From positions 1-37,756 of the forward strand of contig JANBQS010000090.1 in NCBI GenBank assembly GCA_027577415.1: a DNA stretch of 37,756 nt, read 5' to 3'. A model generated the notes under the pieces. It was given only the letters and a program-made list of their open reading frames with translations. It made no database searches and was not told the DNA's origin. A program made the translations under genes and the position numbers. The stretch comes from Coemansia sp. RSA 922 (lineage: Eukaryota; Kickxellomycota; Kickxellomycetes; Kickxellales; Kickxellaceae). Position 1 is the stretch's first letter. Every line of letters starts with the position of its first letter. Positions 24,808 through 35,348 of this stretch are shown in pieces.

Positions 24808-26511
24808 ATGGTCACCCCTTCGCCACTTCAAACGCTTCCGCTCCATGTCGTTAAACTTATAGTCAACCACGCTGTGAATTGTAGTCGCTTGGTGAATAGT
24901 GGGATCGAAGCCAACTCTAACGAATGGAATACGTTGCTGAAGCCGTTTTTATACACTTGCCGCGGTTTCCGCGCCATTGCCTACCTGCTCTACTGCAGCC
25001 GCTCGAAGTTGGAGCTTGCTGATCCGTCTACATACGCTGAGATGCGTCCATGCCTGTTTGAGCTCGGGTATCGTATGAACAACAATCTCGGGTACCCTAC
25101 ACACCACTTGGTTAAGGAGTTGGACATCGAGTTGGACGAAGAAGGTATCTACTCTGGAAATGCATTGAAGAAGCTGTCGCGTGTGCCATACAAGGGCTGT
25201 GCATTTCCGCTGGCGCGCAAGATCACATTCCTTATTGTCGCAGAGAAGGACATTAGGACTAGGCCTTGGAGGATCAAGACCAATATTGACGCGTTTGTGC
25301 AGCGAATCAAGGAATTGGCGCCGTTGGCCGACGACTTTACGATTCAGCCTAATGACCTTGTCCATCCGGAAGAAGGCGCCAGTGAGCATATTGACTACCT
25401 TATCACGCGGCTCCTCCAGCTAGCTAAGCGGGTTGACTATTGCAGCTTTTACTCCTCGCATAAGCCAGTGAGGATGGATTGGGAGTGGATCCACGACCTA
25501 GTGCACATCAAGTATGCACTTGCGAGCCAGGACTATTCGTTTATAATGTTGGTGCAACAGAATGCGCCAACGCTGTAGTCCCTGTCGATTGGGACAGATC
25601 ATTACGAGTGCCTTCGTGTTCTTATCCAGTACGACGACGGTACCTATGTGTCGTATCCACAGTTGCTTGCGCTCGAATTGTTACTGAGTCCGGATGACGA
25701 GGATCCAGCGCTTGTCGTTTTTGAAGGAGCCGTTCCATTCCCCAGTCTTCGGCGGCTAGAGTTTATTAATCCGTATCCGTTTGGCGACGACACGCCGTTC
25801 AGAGGCAACTCGGCTACACTTGAAATCCTGAAACTAACGGTGGACCGTTTGGCAGCCCAGGTGCTTATCAAGCACAACGTATTTACGCTGGTCAGCCACC
25901 CCAACCTGTGGTGGGTGAGTACCAGGTATTCAGATGCCGTTGAGCCGGATATGATTGGAACTGCCGCGGAACCTATTCAGTTCGCTCTAAACATTGGTCC
26001 CGGAGCGCCTGTGCGAGAGATCGGCGTATCTCTGACTAGCTCGGAGTTGGTATCTAAATTATCTGCAGCCAGACAACATACCTGTATCCGCGATCTGACG
26101 CTCTTGTGGAAGAACTTGGAGCTCTGGGACGTCATTGCGTTGTTAAAGGCGCTTCCGCTTCTGAGAAATTTGGAATCGTCCTACCCGAAACTTGGTGCAC
26201 TTCCTGCGGGTGTCACACGGGCCCAGCTTCCTGAGTACTTGCGTTCGAAACATTATCCACTGGGCAGGTGATTCCGGTTTTGGAAGTTTTTGTCCTGCCC
26301 ACCTGAGGCCCTGGCTGAGACTGTTAACTGTGTAGTTTTGGTAGCGCTACTGTGTCCCTACTTTACCCACGTCAGTGAGAGTGGTGGTATGCGGAGCAAT
26401 TTTTTACTGATGTTTGGAAAAGCTGCTCTATCAGATACGTATAAGAAATATGTGCAACGGCTGATGCACTTGGTGCGCTTTGAAATACAGGATTATCAAC
26501 TAGGCCAATAA
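24808..26511 (+). pseudogene. F-box/LRR-like family gene with two in-frame stops
   Basis: One frame of 567 codons runs from MVTPSPLQTLPLHVVKLIVNH to QDYQLGQ with no frameshift. It is cut by TAG at 25576-25578 (after QQNAPTL, where paralogues have Q) and TGA at 26269-26271 (YPLGR-stop-FRFW, paralogue GKRFRCW). It shows the full family order: F-box-like N-terminus; SGNALKKLSRVPYKGCAFPLAR; GAVPFPSLRRLEF; PFGDDTPFRGNSATLEIL; HNVFTLVSHPNLWWV; NIGPGAPVREIGV; LPLLRNL; ELPEYLRSKHYPLG-type end; LVALLCPYFTHV. CAG to TAG and CGA to TGA would both be single C-to-T changes. It is recently dead; stop-codon readthrough is the alternative. Confidence 0.82.
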
Positions 26512-26639
26512 GTTTATCAATAATGAGATCTAGTTGTATCTGGTTCAGACTATCTTATGCGATTCCAGCATCCATTCAAAACGATATTAAGTTAAACCAA
26601 TGCTGTAAATTTGTAATATATTAACGCAAAACGACAAGT

Positions 26640-28661
26640 TTAGCAATTTTTCCATCCATTAAATAGCAAGCGCCTCAGGCGTGGCGCATCTTGACTGAAC
26701 TCGGGCTCGGCGATTTTGTCCTGCATCACCTTCATGAATGGCTTGCGATAGTCTCTATACAATGCCGCATAGTCAAAGTTGGGGCAAGCAAGCGCCAGCA
26801 GCAAAACACATGTTGCTATTTCTTCATAGTCGCGCTCAGGCCCACCACAAACATTCCAGCAGCGGAACCTCTTGCCCATCGGCGCATAGTTGGAGCGGAC
26901 ATATTCGGGAAGTTCAGCAATGGACAAGCTCTGAGGAAGTTCGCCTAGGACTGGGGCATTAGTTGTAAGATCCGATAGAAGTGGGAGCGACTCAACCAAT
27001 GTAATAGCTTGCCAGATCGACAAGGGCATATAAGGCAAAGACAAGATCTGAATACAGCCATGGTTCTTTAGAATCAAGAGCGCAAGATTACAATCCCCAG
27101 GATACTTGTCCAAGTCAACTATCTGTCGCACCGATGCGCCGGGCGCGATACTCACAACAAACTTTAGATACTCGGCAACTGTAGCAAAGATATTTGGTAT
27201 ATAGCCCCTACCCGTATCAAGCTTGACGCATTGGAGGTTCGGATGGCTGGTAGGCGTGAATACTTTGTATTTCTTGAGCTTCGAAACGGTCTTTGGAAGC
27301 AGGCTTAGTTCCAGGTACTCCAATGTAGCGGCGTTGCCCCGGAAAAGTATATCGTCACCAAAAGGATAATCCAATAGCAGGCTCAGGCGTAATAGTCGGG
27401 GAAATGGCACAATGTCTTTGATGACAGCCATTCGCGTTGGCCATGTATCACGGTGCGAATGAAGCATCAAGGTGTGCAGGCATGGGTATTCCAGGTAGCT
27501 TCTGCCGGCACGATTTATCACCAAGTTGGTTAGCTCCATATCGCCCACATCAAGATCCAAAAACTGCAAGGTTTTCGTACTACGATGTATCAACGGCCAA
27601 GTACTGTAAAAGTCCGAGTCCAATGAGCACTCCAAATGAACTAGGTCTCGGATTGGCTCCAGATCCGAATAAACGAGCATAGAATCGTCTCTACCCGCGA
27701 TCACAGTGCGCCTCTCGACGATATCAAAGAGCTGCTGGACTAGATCTAAGGTATGGAAATTGCAGTGTAAGAGCATTCCCACAGCATCCCCGTGGAGAGG
27801 ATACACATAGATTTCGCTGACCGCAGGCACCATTTGCTTGATCCACTGAACAAGCGCTGCTATGTTAGCAGCAGTATCCGGAGGGTAGACATAGCGGGTC
27901 TTTGGCACGCCGTCATTGTGGCACTCCGCCTCGAAGTCAGAGTGGTCCTCTAATTCCCAGTCATTGCCGTTCTCAGCCTCCCAGCCGCCATTGTCACTCT
28001 CTACCTCCCAGCCGCCATTGTCACTCTCTACCTCCCAGTCGCTGCTGTCACTCTCTAATTCCCAGTCGTCATAGTCTTCCTCGAATGCCCAGTTATTGCC
28101 GCCCTCTAATGCCCAGTCGACGGCATTCTCTGGCTCCCGGTCGTTTTCAAGTACTGGCTCCGGGTCGTTGTCTTGCTCTGGCTCCCGATCGTTGCCATGA
28201 TCTGGTTCCTGATCATAGTAACCCTCTTCGTTGTCACTGGTAAGACAAATACAAAGCTTGCGAACCAGAGGAAAAGAGCAGCCTTCATAGGGCGCATCAG
28301 ACAGCAGCTGTAGCGCCTTTCCTGAGAACACAGCTTTTATGTCTAACTTGACCCAAAGCTCCTTGGCCAAAGGATGCGTAGAACAGCCGAGCTCTTTGAA
28401 GAGTGTCGGCCACGAACAGAGTAAGGCTTCAGCTCTATCTCGATCGTTATCCAAGGTTAGTCTATATACTCGGCAGAAGCGCTCGCGTACAAAGGCGCGG
28501 AAATTGTGGCACACCCAGAGCAGCGGCATCTGAAGTACCTTGTACTCGTCCGAGTCAGTAGTGACACCATCAAACCGCAAGCGACTGCTATGAGCAACGT
28601 GATCGACAATCAGCTTGACGACGTGGTTCGGAAGGAGCTGAAACGCCGACAGGTTATCCAT
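26640..28661 (-). CDS. Intact F-box/LRR-like family protein with acidic Trp-rich insert
   Basis: 673 residues. The N-terminus, FQLLPNHVVKLIVDHVAHSS...LQMPLLWVCHNFRAFV, resembles an F-box (LPxxVxxxIxxxL then LxVCxxxR), the domain that docks substrate receptors to SCF ubiquitin ligases. The rest looks like a leucine-rich repeat-like solenoid: SGKALQLLSDAPYEGCSFPL; IVPFPRLLRLSLLLDYPFGDD; FRGNAATLEYLEL; TPTSHPNLQCVKL; SIAPGASVRQI; ESLPLLSDL; ELPEYVRSNYAPMGKRFRCW; VLLLALACPNFDYAAL; DAPRLRRLL. An acidic insert (about 142-252) separates the F-box-like part from the solenoid. It is convergent with the dead copy at 24808-26511. The F-box identity is inferred; the family itself is certain from the paralogues here. 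Confidence 0.82.
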   Translation of the reverse strand: MDNLSAFQLLPNHVVKLIVDHVAHSSRLRFDGVTTDSDEYKVLQMPLLWVCHNFRAFVRERFCRVYRLTLDNDRDRAEALLCSWPTLFKELGCSTHPLAKELWVKLDIKAVFSGKALQLLSDAPYEGCSFPLVRKLCICLTSDNEEGYYDQEPDHGNDREPEQDNDPEPVLENDREPENAVDWALEGGNNWAFEEDYDDWELESDSSDWEVESDNGGWEVESDNGGWEAENGNDWELEDHSDFEAECHNDGVPKTRYVYPPDTAANIAALVQWIKQMVPAVSEIYVYPLHGDAVGMLLHCNFHTLDLVQQLFDIVERRTVIAGRDDSMLVYSDLEPIRDLVHLECSLDSDFYSTWPLIHRSTKTLQFLDLDVGDMELTNLVINRAGRSYLEYPCLHTLMLHSHRDTWPTRMAVIKDIVPFPRLLRLSLLLDYPFGDDILFRGNAATLEYLELSLLPKTVSKLKKYKVFTPTSHPNLQCVKLDTGRGYIPNIFATVAEYLKFVVSIAPGASVRQIVDLDKYPGDCNLALLILKNHGCIQILSLPYMPLSIWQAITLVESLPLLSDLTTNAPVLGELPQSLSIAELPEYVRSNYAPMGKRFRCWNVCGGPERDYEEIATCVLLLALACPNFDYAALYRDYRKPFMKVMQDKIAEPEFSQDAPRLRRLLFNGWKNC
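27906..28238 (-). repeat. Acidic tandem-repeat insert inside the intact F-box/LRR-like gene
   Basis: It encodes about 110 residues rich in D, E, N and W: first EPDHGNDREPEQDNDPEP-type units, then 9-residue units such as ESDNGGWEV. Two 27-nt units at 27988-28014 and 28015-28041 are almost identical. Paralogues at 24808 and 31252 lack it. Confidence 0.85.
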
Positions 28662-29192
28662 TGACGTCGACTGGTTTTAGGAGCAGGGAAATAGATGAAT
28701 TAAATAGCGTAAACAAATCGTGAAAGAGAGAAAGAGGGAGGAGAGAAGAGAGAAAGAGAAAGAGGGAAGAGGGATCAGGCGACAATGTCGAAATGCTATG
28801 TAAATCCTAAGTGGCAAAAAAGTATTGGACTGATTGGATCGCTTCAAAACCGCAGTATTATTATTTTGTTGATTTTTTTTATTCAGCGCTCAGTCTTGTT
28901 CACCATTCCGCCCAAGCGTCTACTACAAATGTGTGCATGGATCCGCTCATGTGGATATCATCCAACAACCAAAATGCAACAGCGAGAGAGTTACTTTATT
29001 CCGTGCACGAGACTCGTCGTAGCTGATTTTTGCCAGCACCAGAGTAGTTTTGCTAATAGTTGAAAATGTATAAGCAGAAAGCCAATTTTAAAAAAACCCC
29101 CAGGAATAAGCGGTTCAAATACTGGCACACACACGTCAAAAGTCTGCAAAAAAACACATGTTATTACGGCTTATTTATATAAAGTTCATATC
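28662..29192. other. Intergenic, with a GA-rich leader tract
   Basis: 28720-28772 is a GA-rich run (AGAGAAAGAG type), a pyrimidine tract on the coding strand just before the gene ending at 28661. The remainder is the 3' side of the next minus-strand gene. A 92-codon plus frame at 28785 is not supported by anything else. Confidence 0.45.
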
Positions 29193-30863
29193 CTAAATAA
29201 GACGCTGGAGAGACTTGGCGTATGGCTTGAAGGGCTCATTATATGTAGCCCAAGCTACTTCACGGCTAAACGCTTTACGCAACCCAAGTGGAAGATCGAT
29301 GTGGACAAAGCATGGACACACGACAGCAATCTGCATAACGACAATTGCGATCCTTTCAGCTGATATCTTAGCAGAACACATCGCGCGCAGTTTTCTAAAC
29401 TGTATACTAGGCGAAAAGAACTTGGCGTAAAGTCTGCTCGGAAGCTCGCTTGCCGGGATCGCCTCAATAGTTGACACTGAGCCTTTTACCCGACAGGAAA
29501 GGCTGACGAGGCTTGGGAGCGCCGAAATAATTTCGATTATGTTAATGCTATCGAACAATAGATCTCCAAAATGCAAATTCTGAAGGACCGCTGTACTCGG
29601 CGCAGTCTTGATAGCCTCGTACAGCTGCAGGTCGGTCGTGTCATTAGTCAAGTGTAGTGCCAACGTCACCTCCAACATGTGATGAACTTGCTGTACAATC
29701 GGCGAATCGGTTAGCGTCGCTAGATACGCCTTATCCACGTGAGTGAACAAGTCAATATAGATCGAGTTCATCCTTGTAACACCTTGGCGCTCGAGTATAG
29801 CATACCCGCCCAATGCGTTTTTGGCTAGAGCGCAGAACGGCAAACACAAGTGCTTTAGCGTCTTTCCATTGCCCCTAAATAGCGCGTCGTCGACAAATGG
29901 ATATACGCCGCTAACAACCAACGTCGATAGAGCGGGGAATAGCACCAATTCCTTGGTCACTGTCCACGCAGAGTTGTACTCATTGTAAGCAATGACCAGG
30001 GTAAGCGATGTCAAACTGGTGTAGACTGTCAAAGGCCTAGGATGACAGTAGACTAAGCTAATCCAGCCGCGTATGCTGCAAACGCAGATTTTAAGCTCCT
30101 TTAAAGTACTCGCATTGCGGTAAGCCAGAGCGCCCTCTAAAACACAGTCGGCTTGTGATTCAACAACAAGGCTCGTCAGTCCGGATATAGCATGTAGGTC
30201 TAGACTTAGCTGATGGATATATGGCTTTGAGCGAATGCACACACTAGACACTTCTTGACTCAGTTCCGATACCAAAGTGTCGTATAGCTCATAGCAGCTA
30301 TAGAGCTGGTTATTGATACTGGTAGAGTTTATCTCAATAACCACGCTAGCCACGGCTGGAGCCAGTCGACGAATGGAGCGAGCAAAGCTAACCGCATCAC
30401 TGTCGCTCAATACTGGTGTACGAGTAGTAACTGCGGAGTTTCGGCCACTCAGCATCACCACAAGACTAGTCGCAGATGGAAACAACATATCCATGTACTG
30501 TGGCGTGTCGATGACTGTGCGAAATGCATCTTCGCAAGCGTCGTTCCAAAGCTTGGCCTTCACCACGACGCGCTTGACAAAGCTAGGTTTATAGAACTGC
30601 GGATACAAGAATCCCTCAGGCCACGCGGGGTATTTTACCTCAATGGCTCTGCTAGCAAAAGTAAATGTAATTACACAGCTGTCGCAGATAGAAGTGAGCG
30701 CTGCTATATGCCAGTGCTGGCTGACAAGAAGAAGTGGAGCAAGGACTATCTTTTTCTCGTTAAAGTTGGAGTCAGTGGAGCCTCTTGGACGCCCCTCCAG
30801 ATACTCAACAACCATGTTGACTAATATCATGGGCAGAGTTTGCATCGGAGAGAGTGAAGACAT
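29193..30863 (-). CDS. Intact F-box/LRR-like protein, divergent subfamily
   Basis: 556 residues, ATG at 30863. F-box-like start: MQTLPMILVNMVVEYLEG, then VLAPLLLVSQHWHIAAL, which matches the L-VS-x-x-W pattern of F-boxes better than its neighbours do. The solenoid keeps the family landmarks in altered form: ELVLFPALSTLVVSGVYPFVDD, ALFRGNGKTLKHL, SALPSLVSL, ASELPSRLYAKFFSP, VVMQIAVVCPCFVHID and PYAKSLQRLI. It has no acidic insert. It reads as a second subfamily, of a kind I recall as very abundant in Coemansia-like genomes. A TATA box (TATAAAAGGG) lies 109 bp upstream. Target unknown. Confidence 0.82.
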   Translation of the reverse strand: MSSLSPMQTLPMILVNMVVEYLEGRPRGSTDSNFNEKKIVLAPLLLVSQHWHIAALTSICDSCVITFTFASRAIEVKYPAWPEGFLYPQFYKPSFVKRVVVKAKLWNDACEDAFRTVIDTPQYMDMLFPSATSLVVMLSGRNSAVTTRTPVLSDSDAVSFARSIRRLAPAVASVVIEINSTSINNQLYSCYELYDTLVSELSQEVSSVCIRSKPYIHQLSLDLHAISGLTSLVVESQADCVLEGALAYRNASTLKELKICVCSIRGWISLVYCHPRPLTVYTSLTSLTLVIAYNEYNSAWTVTKELVLFPALSTLVVSGVYPFVDDALFRGNGKTLKHLCLPFCALAKNALGGYAILERQGVTRMNSIYIDLFTHVDKAYLATLTDSPIVQQVHHMLEVTLALHLTNDTTDLQLYEAIKTAPSTAVLQNLHFGDLLFDSINIIEIISALPSLVSLSCRVKGSVSTIEAIPASELPSRLYAKFFSPSIQFRKLRAMCSAKISAERIAIVVMQIAVVCPCFVHIDLPLGLRKAFSREVAWATYNEPFKPYAKSLQRLI

Positions 30864-30965
30864 GATGACAATAAAGACAGGAAAGTGATAAAGGTAAGCA
30901 AATAAATCCAGTGGTTAGTACCGAAGAAGAGAAAAAATTATGTGCTGCGGCTGACGCGAGTTCCC

Positions 30966-30972
30966 TTTTATA
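30966..30972 (-). promoter_or_regulatory. TATA box of the gene at 29193-30863
   Basis: GTGTATAAAAGGGAAC on the minus strand, 109 bp before the ATG. The shared upstream region (30973-31251) also has two copies of GTCATTAATTTA-type sequence. Confidence 0.55.
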
Positions 30973-31251
30973 CACGATCCAAGCCACATTAACTAGTCAT
31001 TAATTTATTACAGGAATTAGTCGACCCTGTCTACGTTTAAAATATGCGTGCTTCGTGTATTAGTTGTCATTAATTTAATGTGGTCTATAATCAAACTCAG
31101 GCTTTGACCGCTGATTCCCGTAATAGGAAAGCGCAGGGCGAGCTGCTCCACATCAAATTGCTGCGGATGCACATTTTCTTTTTTCTCGTCAGTCCTTTAT
31201 CTCCCAATTATTTGTATTGTTTTTTTACAGCTATTGCTTGAACAACGCGGA

Positions 31252-32963
31252 ATGCCTTCTCTATCGCTGCTACAAACCCTTCCCCCTCACGCCGTCGAGA
31301 TGATAGTTGATCATGTCGCTGACAACATCCGCCTTGCGTCAAGCAATGACCGCAACAGGCGCTCAGAAGAGTACTATAGGCTGCTGATGCCATTGCTCTG
31401 GGTCAGTCGCAACCTCCGCGCTGTTGTTCTTTTGAACATTTTCAAGCATTGTGTAGTAGTCTTTGACAGCCATATGGGTAGAGCCACTGCGCATACAATC
31501 CCGAATACACTCTTCTTATACCGACTCTGCTGTCTTTTCCGCGGTCTGGCCAAAGAACTGACGATATCAGTAAGCCTGGGTACTATTTACTCTGGCAAAG
31601 CTCTTGCCGCATTGTCCCACGAGCCGTTAAACGGCTGTTCGTTTCCATTGGCGTGCACGCTCAAAATAGATTTTACTCGTGGTTGGGATAACAAGGATGC
31701 CACAGCTCTGCCACAAGACGCCGAGGATAACATTAGCGCGTTTGTAGGAAGGGTTCGGCAAATAGCGCCAAAGGTCAAGTTGGTCAAGGCGTCGTGTCAA
31801 TTCCACTCATGGGATAATGCAACCACGTCATCTCTTCTTTTTGAGAGTTTGGCCACGCAGCTTATCCAGCTTGTTCATCGGGTCGAACTCACGTCGGGCT
31901 TTAGCAATGCTTTTCGGCCTCTGCAGGAGGATGCTATCCGCAACCTCGCGCTCGTACACATCAACTCATTTATGGACTGCGAGCAAGGCATACGGCTGAT
32001 ACGACTGAACGCACCCACTCTGCAGTACTTGAGCATCAGTTCTAATACGGGCACCGATTTCGCCGGAATTATCCAAGACGTTGACGGAGGTTTTATCGAG
32101 TATCCATGTTTGCACACATTAATTCTAAAGTGGTATGCAATTGGGACCACGTTATGGCAATACGATTTTACTGGTGCAGTACCGTTTCCTAGCATTCGGC
32201 GGCTAGTCTGTGGTGGCGATTACCCATTCGGCGATGACCTGGTACTATTCCGAGGCAACGCGGCTACTCTCGAACTTCTACAGCTGACTATGACTCGTAA
32301 ATTGGCGGTAGCCCTTCTTCGGCATACCGTATTTACGCCCACTAGCCACCCAAAGCTACAGAGTGTTATTTTGAAGCCGCGTCTAGAAGGTAGACTAGTT
32401 AATTATGCCGACGACCCAGAAATTATCCGACTCATGCTGGATACCGACTCATGCTGGATATTGCACCAGGTGCTTCCGTAAGAAAGATCTCCGAATGGCC
32501 ACTCGCCCAAGCGTCTTATCCGCCAGTGCTCTCTCTACTTAGCAACTACGCTAGTCTCCAAGTTCTGGCTCTTCCCGATATACGCCTGTCGATCTAGGAC
32601 GCCATGGCCATGATACAGTCTCTTCCGCTACTCTCGGACCTACACGCCAAGGCTCCGACGCTTGACCCAATTCCCGCTGGTGCCACAAAACGCACACTTG
32701 TCAAGTATGTGACCTCTAACTACTCGCCAATGGGTTCACGGTTCCGGTGTTGGCATTTTGGGGATGAGCGTTTAAAAGAATTGAAGGGCGCAGTGATACC
32801 ATTTTTGCTGCTAGCGTTGGCGTGCCCCAACTTTGACTATGCTGCCATAGTTCACTACCATCGTGAAATGTTTGCCGAGCTTTTGGAAAAGCCCATTGAT
32901 ATGGCAACCTATAAAAAACATGCACCTCGCTTGCGCCGCTTGCTGTATCGTAGACAAGACTAG
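31252..32963 (+). pseudogene. F-box/LRR-like family gene broken by a 17-bp duplication and a stop
   Basis: From the ATG at 31252 (MPSLSLLQTLPPHAVEMIVDHV; the longer frame starts at TTG) the family order is complete: SGKALAALSHEPLNGCSFPLA, GAVPFPSIRRLV, YPFGDDLVLFRGNAATLELLQL, TPTSHPKLQSVIL. The frame then shifts at an exact 17-bp tandem duplication (32427-32460) and ends in TAA soon after. In the shifted frame the protein continues as DIAPGASVRKISEWP, LQVLALPDIRLSI, a TAG at 32595-32597 where paralogues have W, then MIQSLPLLSDL, YSPMGSRFRCWHF, LLLALACPNFDYAA and HAPRLRRLL. So there are two lesions, and otherwise it is nearly complete. Confidence 0.87.
32427..32460 (+). repeat. Exact 17-bp tandem duplication that breaks the frame
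   Basis: CCGACTCATGCTGGATA at 32427-32443 is repeated without change at 32444-32460. With a single copy, the flanking codons would encode RLMLDIAPGASV, as paralogues do. Confidence 0.93.
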
Positions 32964-33022
32964 CTCTAAATCGTGCATGCTAGCAATACATTTATTGACT
33001 TTTTGGATATGCATTCTATTCA

Positions 33023-33469
33023 AATGGCGCTGAAATAATACCTATGCTATCGCAGCTAGACAGCCCTGACTCTATTCTGGTGCTCTCACTATTTGCTACT
33101 ATAGCAGAGCACTGGGACGTTATCATGCTGATCAAGACATTGCCAAAGATGTCAGACCCAATCGTAAAGTCTACCTGTCTCGGGCCACTGTCTGAAGGCA
33201 TTACTATGGATGAGCTCGCAGAATATGTGATCTCAACTTAGGCCCCGATAGGTGAGCACTTCCGATGCTGGCATATCGACAGATCTATGGAGAATACATA
33301 CACGGCAGAAGCAAAGTGTGTGCTGCTACTGGCGTTGGCTTGCCCAAATTTTACTTTTGCCGCTGTGCCACATAGAGGGCGTAATAAATTTGTAGCGCTG
33401 TTGGAGACAGAAATTGCCTCAGACATGTTCAAGACATATGCGCCACGCTTGCAGTGTCTTATTGCCTAA
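33023..33469 (+). pseudogene. 5'-truncated F-box/LRR-like C-terminal fragment with a stop
   Basis: A single frame reads MLSQLDSPDSILVLSLF, DVIMLIKTLPKMSDP, MDELAEYVIST, a TAG at 33239-33241, then APIGEHFRCWHI, CVLLLALACPNFTFAA and YAPRLQCLIA to the stop. Only the last third of the family is present. It lies about 60 bp downstream of the copy ending at 32963, in the same orientation, so it may be a tandem-duplication leftover. Confidence 0.8.
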
Positions 33470-34171
33470 TGGTCTGTTTGGATATTTTAATATTGTAGCT
33501 ACTTGGTGACCAATTCAATGCGACAAGTGCAAATGTTGAAAGTAAAGATGTGTTGCACACGATAACAAAAAGAATATATCAGTCGATAGTTGTGCCACAA
33601 AATATGTATTTATTTCTAAGCTATAAAGCAAGGCGTGTATCAATTGAAATGGGACTTATGTCCATTGCCCCTGATGGTAACATATGCGGTGGGCCATATA
33701 TTCGCTTTTTAGCTTATAAATTATGCTACACTCTCTGCAGCGGAAAACATAGATAATGTCATCGTTGTCATCGTAGGCGTCCTTCATATTTATAAAGAAA
33801 AGAAGTTATAATATGTATAAGTGTCAACAACATTAGATAGAGGTGAGATTCGCCTTTTATATAAACTCTGTAGCTACCACAAATTTATTTATAGCTGTTC
33901 TCTAAAGTTAACAATGCTTCACCTTGATAGCAATCATTAATGATTTGGATTATTCATAAATACTTGCGAAAAATACACTACATTAGCGACAAAAAATGCT
34001 TTATATCATGTCCACATGCATATTTATCTACTCGATAGATAAAGCAGTTTGTTGACAAAGAACAACTGAGTAGAGCTTGAATAATAGGCCGACATCATTG
34101 CACAATTTTTTTTTGGGTTGAACTAATTAAGGGCATTGTCAGAAAATCGTATATTTGGAAACTGTTATTCA
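33470..34171. other. Intergenic, nothing recognised
   Basis: AT-rich. Short frames only. No repeat or RNA seen. Confidence 0.45.
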
Positions 34172-34742
34172 TTACCCTCTATAAACTGAAGGCGTTGCAA
34201 ATGTAGATCGTAGGGCTTGAACGTGTCTAAAATGCGAGCCCTCTCCATTATCTCCAAGGGCTCCTCATATCCGGCGCAGCACAAAGTGTCCTTAATAAAA
34301 TTGGGATAAATTAGTGCCAGCAACAGCACACATTATAAATTGTCCTCTTCAATACTGCCTTGGTAATCTTTATCATAATTTAGATGTCAGTATCCAAACT
34401 CCTTACCCATCGGTAAAAACACTAAGAGCACATATACAGGAGGACCGCCCAGAGTGATCTCATTGGGCAATGACCCAATAACTGGAGGCGAAGTGAGGAG
34501 ATCGGCCAAAAGTGGGAGGGGCATTATTAGGGTGATGACCTGCCAGAGATCCTGAGCTGTCATAAGTTGAACCAGCTGTGGCCCACTTTCCAGTGGTTGC
34601 CCACTTTCTTTATTGTTTTCAAAGGTATCATCCAGCGAACAGAGTGTTATTTAAAAGTCCGGACAGTGAGGTTCTTCCAATTTAGCTCTTAATGCACTGG
34701 TGGCTTCTGAAATACTCTTAAGCAAGTCGGGCTTAAGTTTTA
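34172..34742 (-). pseudogene. Decayed C-terminal half of the F-box/LRR-like family
   Basis: Minus-strand frames spell QDLWQVITLIMPLPLLADLL (family SIWQAITLVESLPLLSDL), FLPMGKEFGY with a stop in place of the W of FRCW, CVLLLALIYPNFIKDTL (family VLLLALACPNFDYAA) and YDLHLQRLQF. Several stops and at least one frame change occur. Further upstream (34600-34742) similarity fades. Confidence 0.75.
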
Positions 34743-34959
34743 CTTATTATATTATTAGTCATCGCCTTTAGTTAACATAAAATTGACGTTCACTCCATTC
34801 TTGGGTTTACTTAGTAGGCATATAAAAACTGAGATCTGTCAAGAAGAAAAGGTGAAATGTAGAGAAAAAGAGTCCAACAGACAGGACAAGGGCTGTTTCT
34901 CCATTTTTCAGCCAGAAACGACTAGTACGTCATTGTCTTTCCTCTTTCCTTTTTCCTTT

Positions 34960-35290
34960 AAGACGGAAGTGCAGTCAACCATGCAAAGAACAAATTTCTT
35001 TATGCTCAATACCTGTGCACACACAACATGGCTTTCTAGTTGTATGTCGTCTTTGCTCAATAGCATGGCCGTAAACAGAATAGGGGAAAAGAAATATTCT
35101 GTCTTTTACCATTTCCTCCCCAAACACTTTTATTTATAGACGATGTTTGCTTTTTGGCCTTTCAACATGTTTCAGCCCTCTTTGCCGCTGTGTAAAAAGT
35201 CTTCTCTAGATTGAAAAATCCGATTAGTGCTTATTGCAAAGAAGTGGATGCCCAAAAATGACGTACAACTCAACACCTGTTGGATGTTGA
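34960..35290 (+). repeat. Duplicated upstream block, copy 1
   Basis: About 330 bp closely matching 36590-36920, with roughly 17 differences counted by eye. It contains AACACTTTTATTTATAGACGATG-type sequence and CAAAAATGACGTAC (TGACGT at 35259-35264, 79 bp before the TATA box). Weaker similarity extends further upstream to about 34840. The block could be an ordinary promoter or an untranslated RNA. Confidence 0.85.
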
Positions 35291-35342
35291 AATTGTTGGT
35301 TTGCGGGGGAGGGAAGAGTTGCCTGTCTTAGCTGCAAGTGCC

Positions 35343-35348
35343 TATAAA
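35343..35348 (+). promoter_or_regulatory. TATA box of the small gene at 35451
   Basis: TGCCTATAAATTG, 108 bp before the ATG. The same bases and the same distance occur before the gene at 37080. Confidence 0.65.

Noticed and set aside
24808..33469. Stop-codon reassignment or readthrough to explain the interrupted F-box/LRR-like genes
   Set aside because: TAG, TGA and TAA all occur as ordinary terminators of intact genes here, and several copies also carry frameshifts and deletions.
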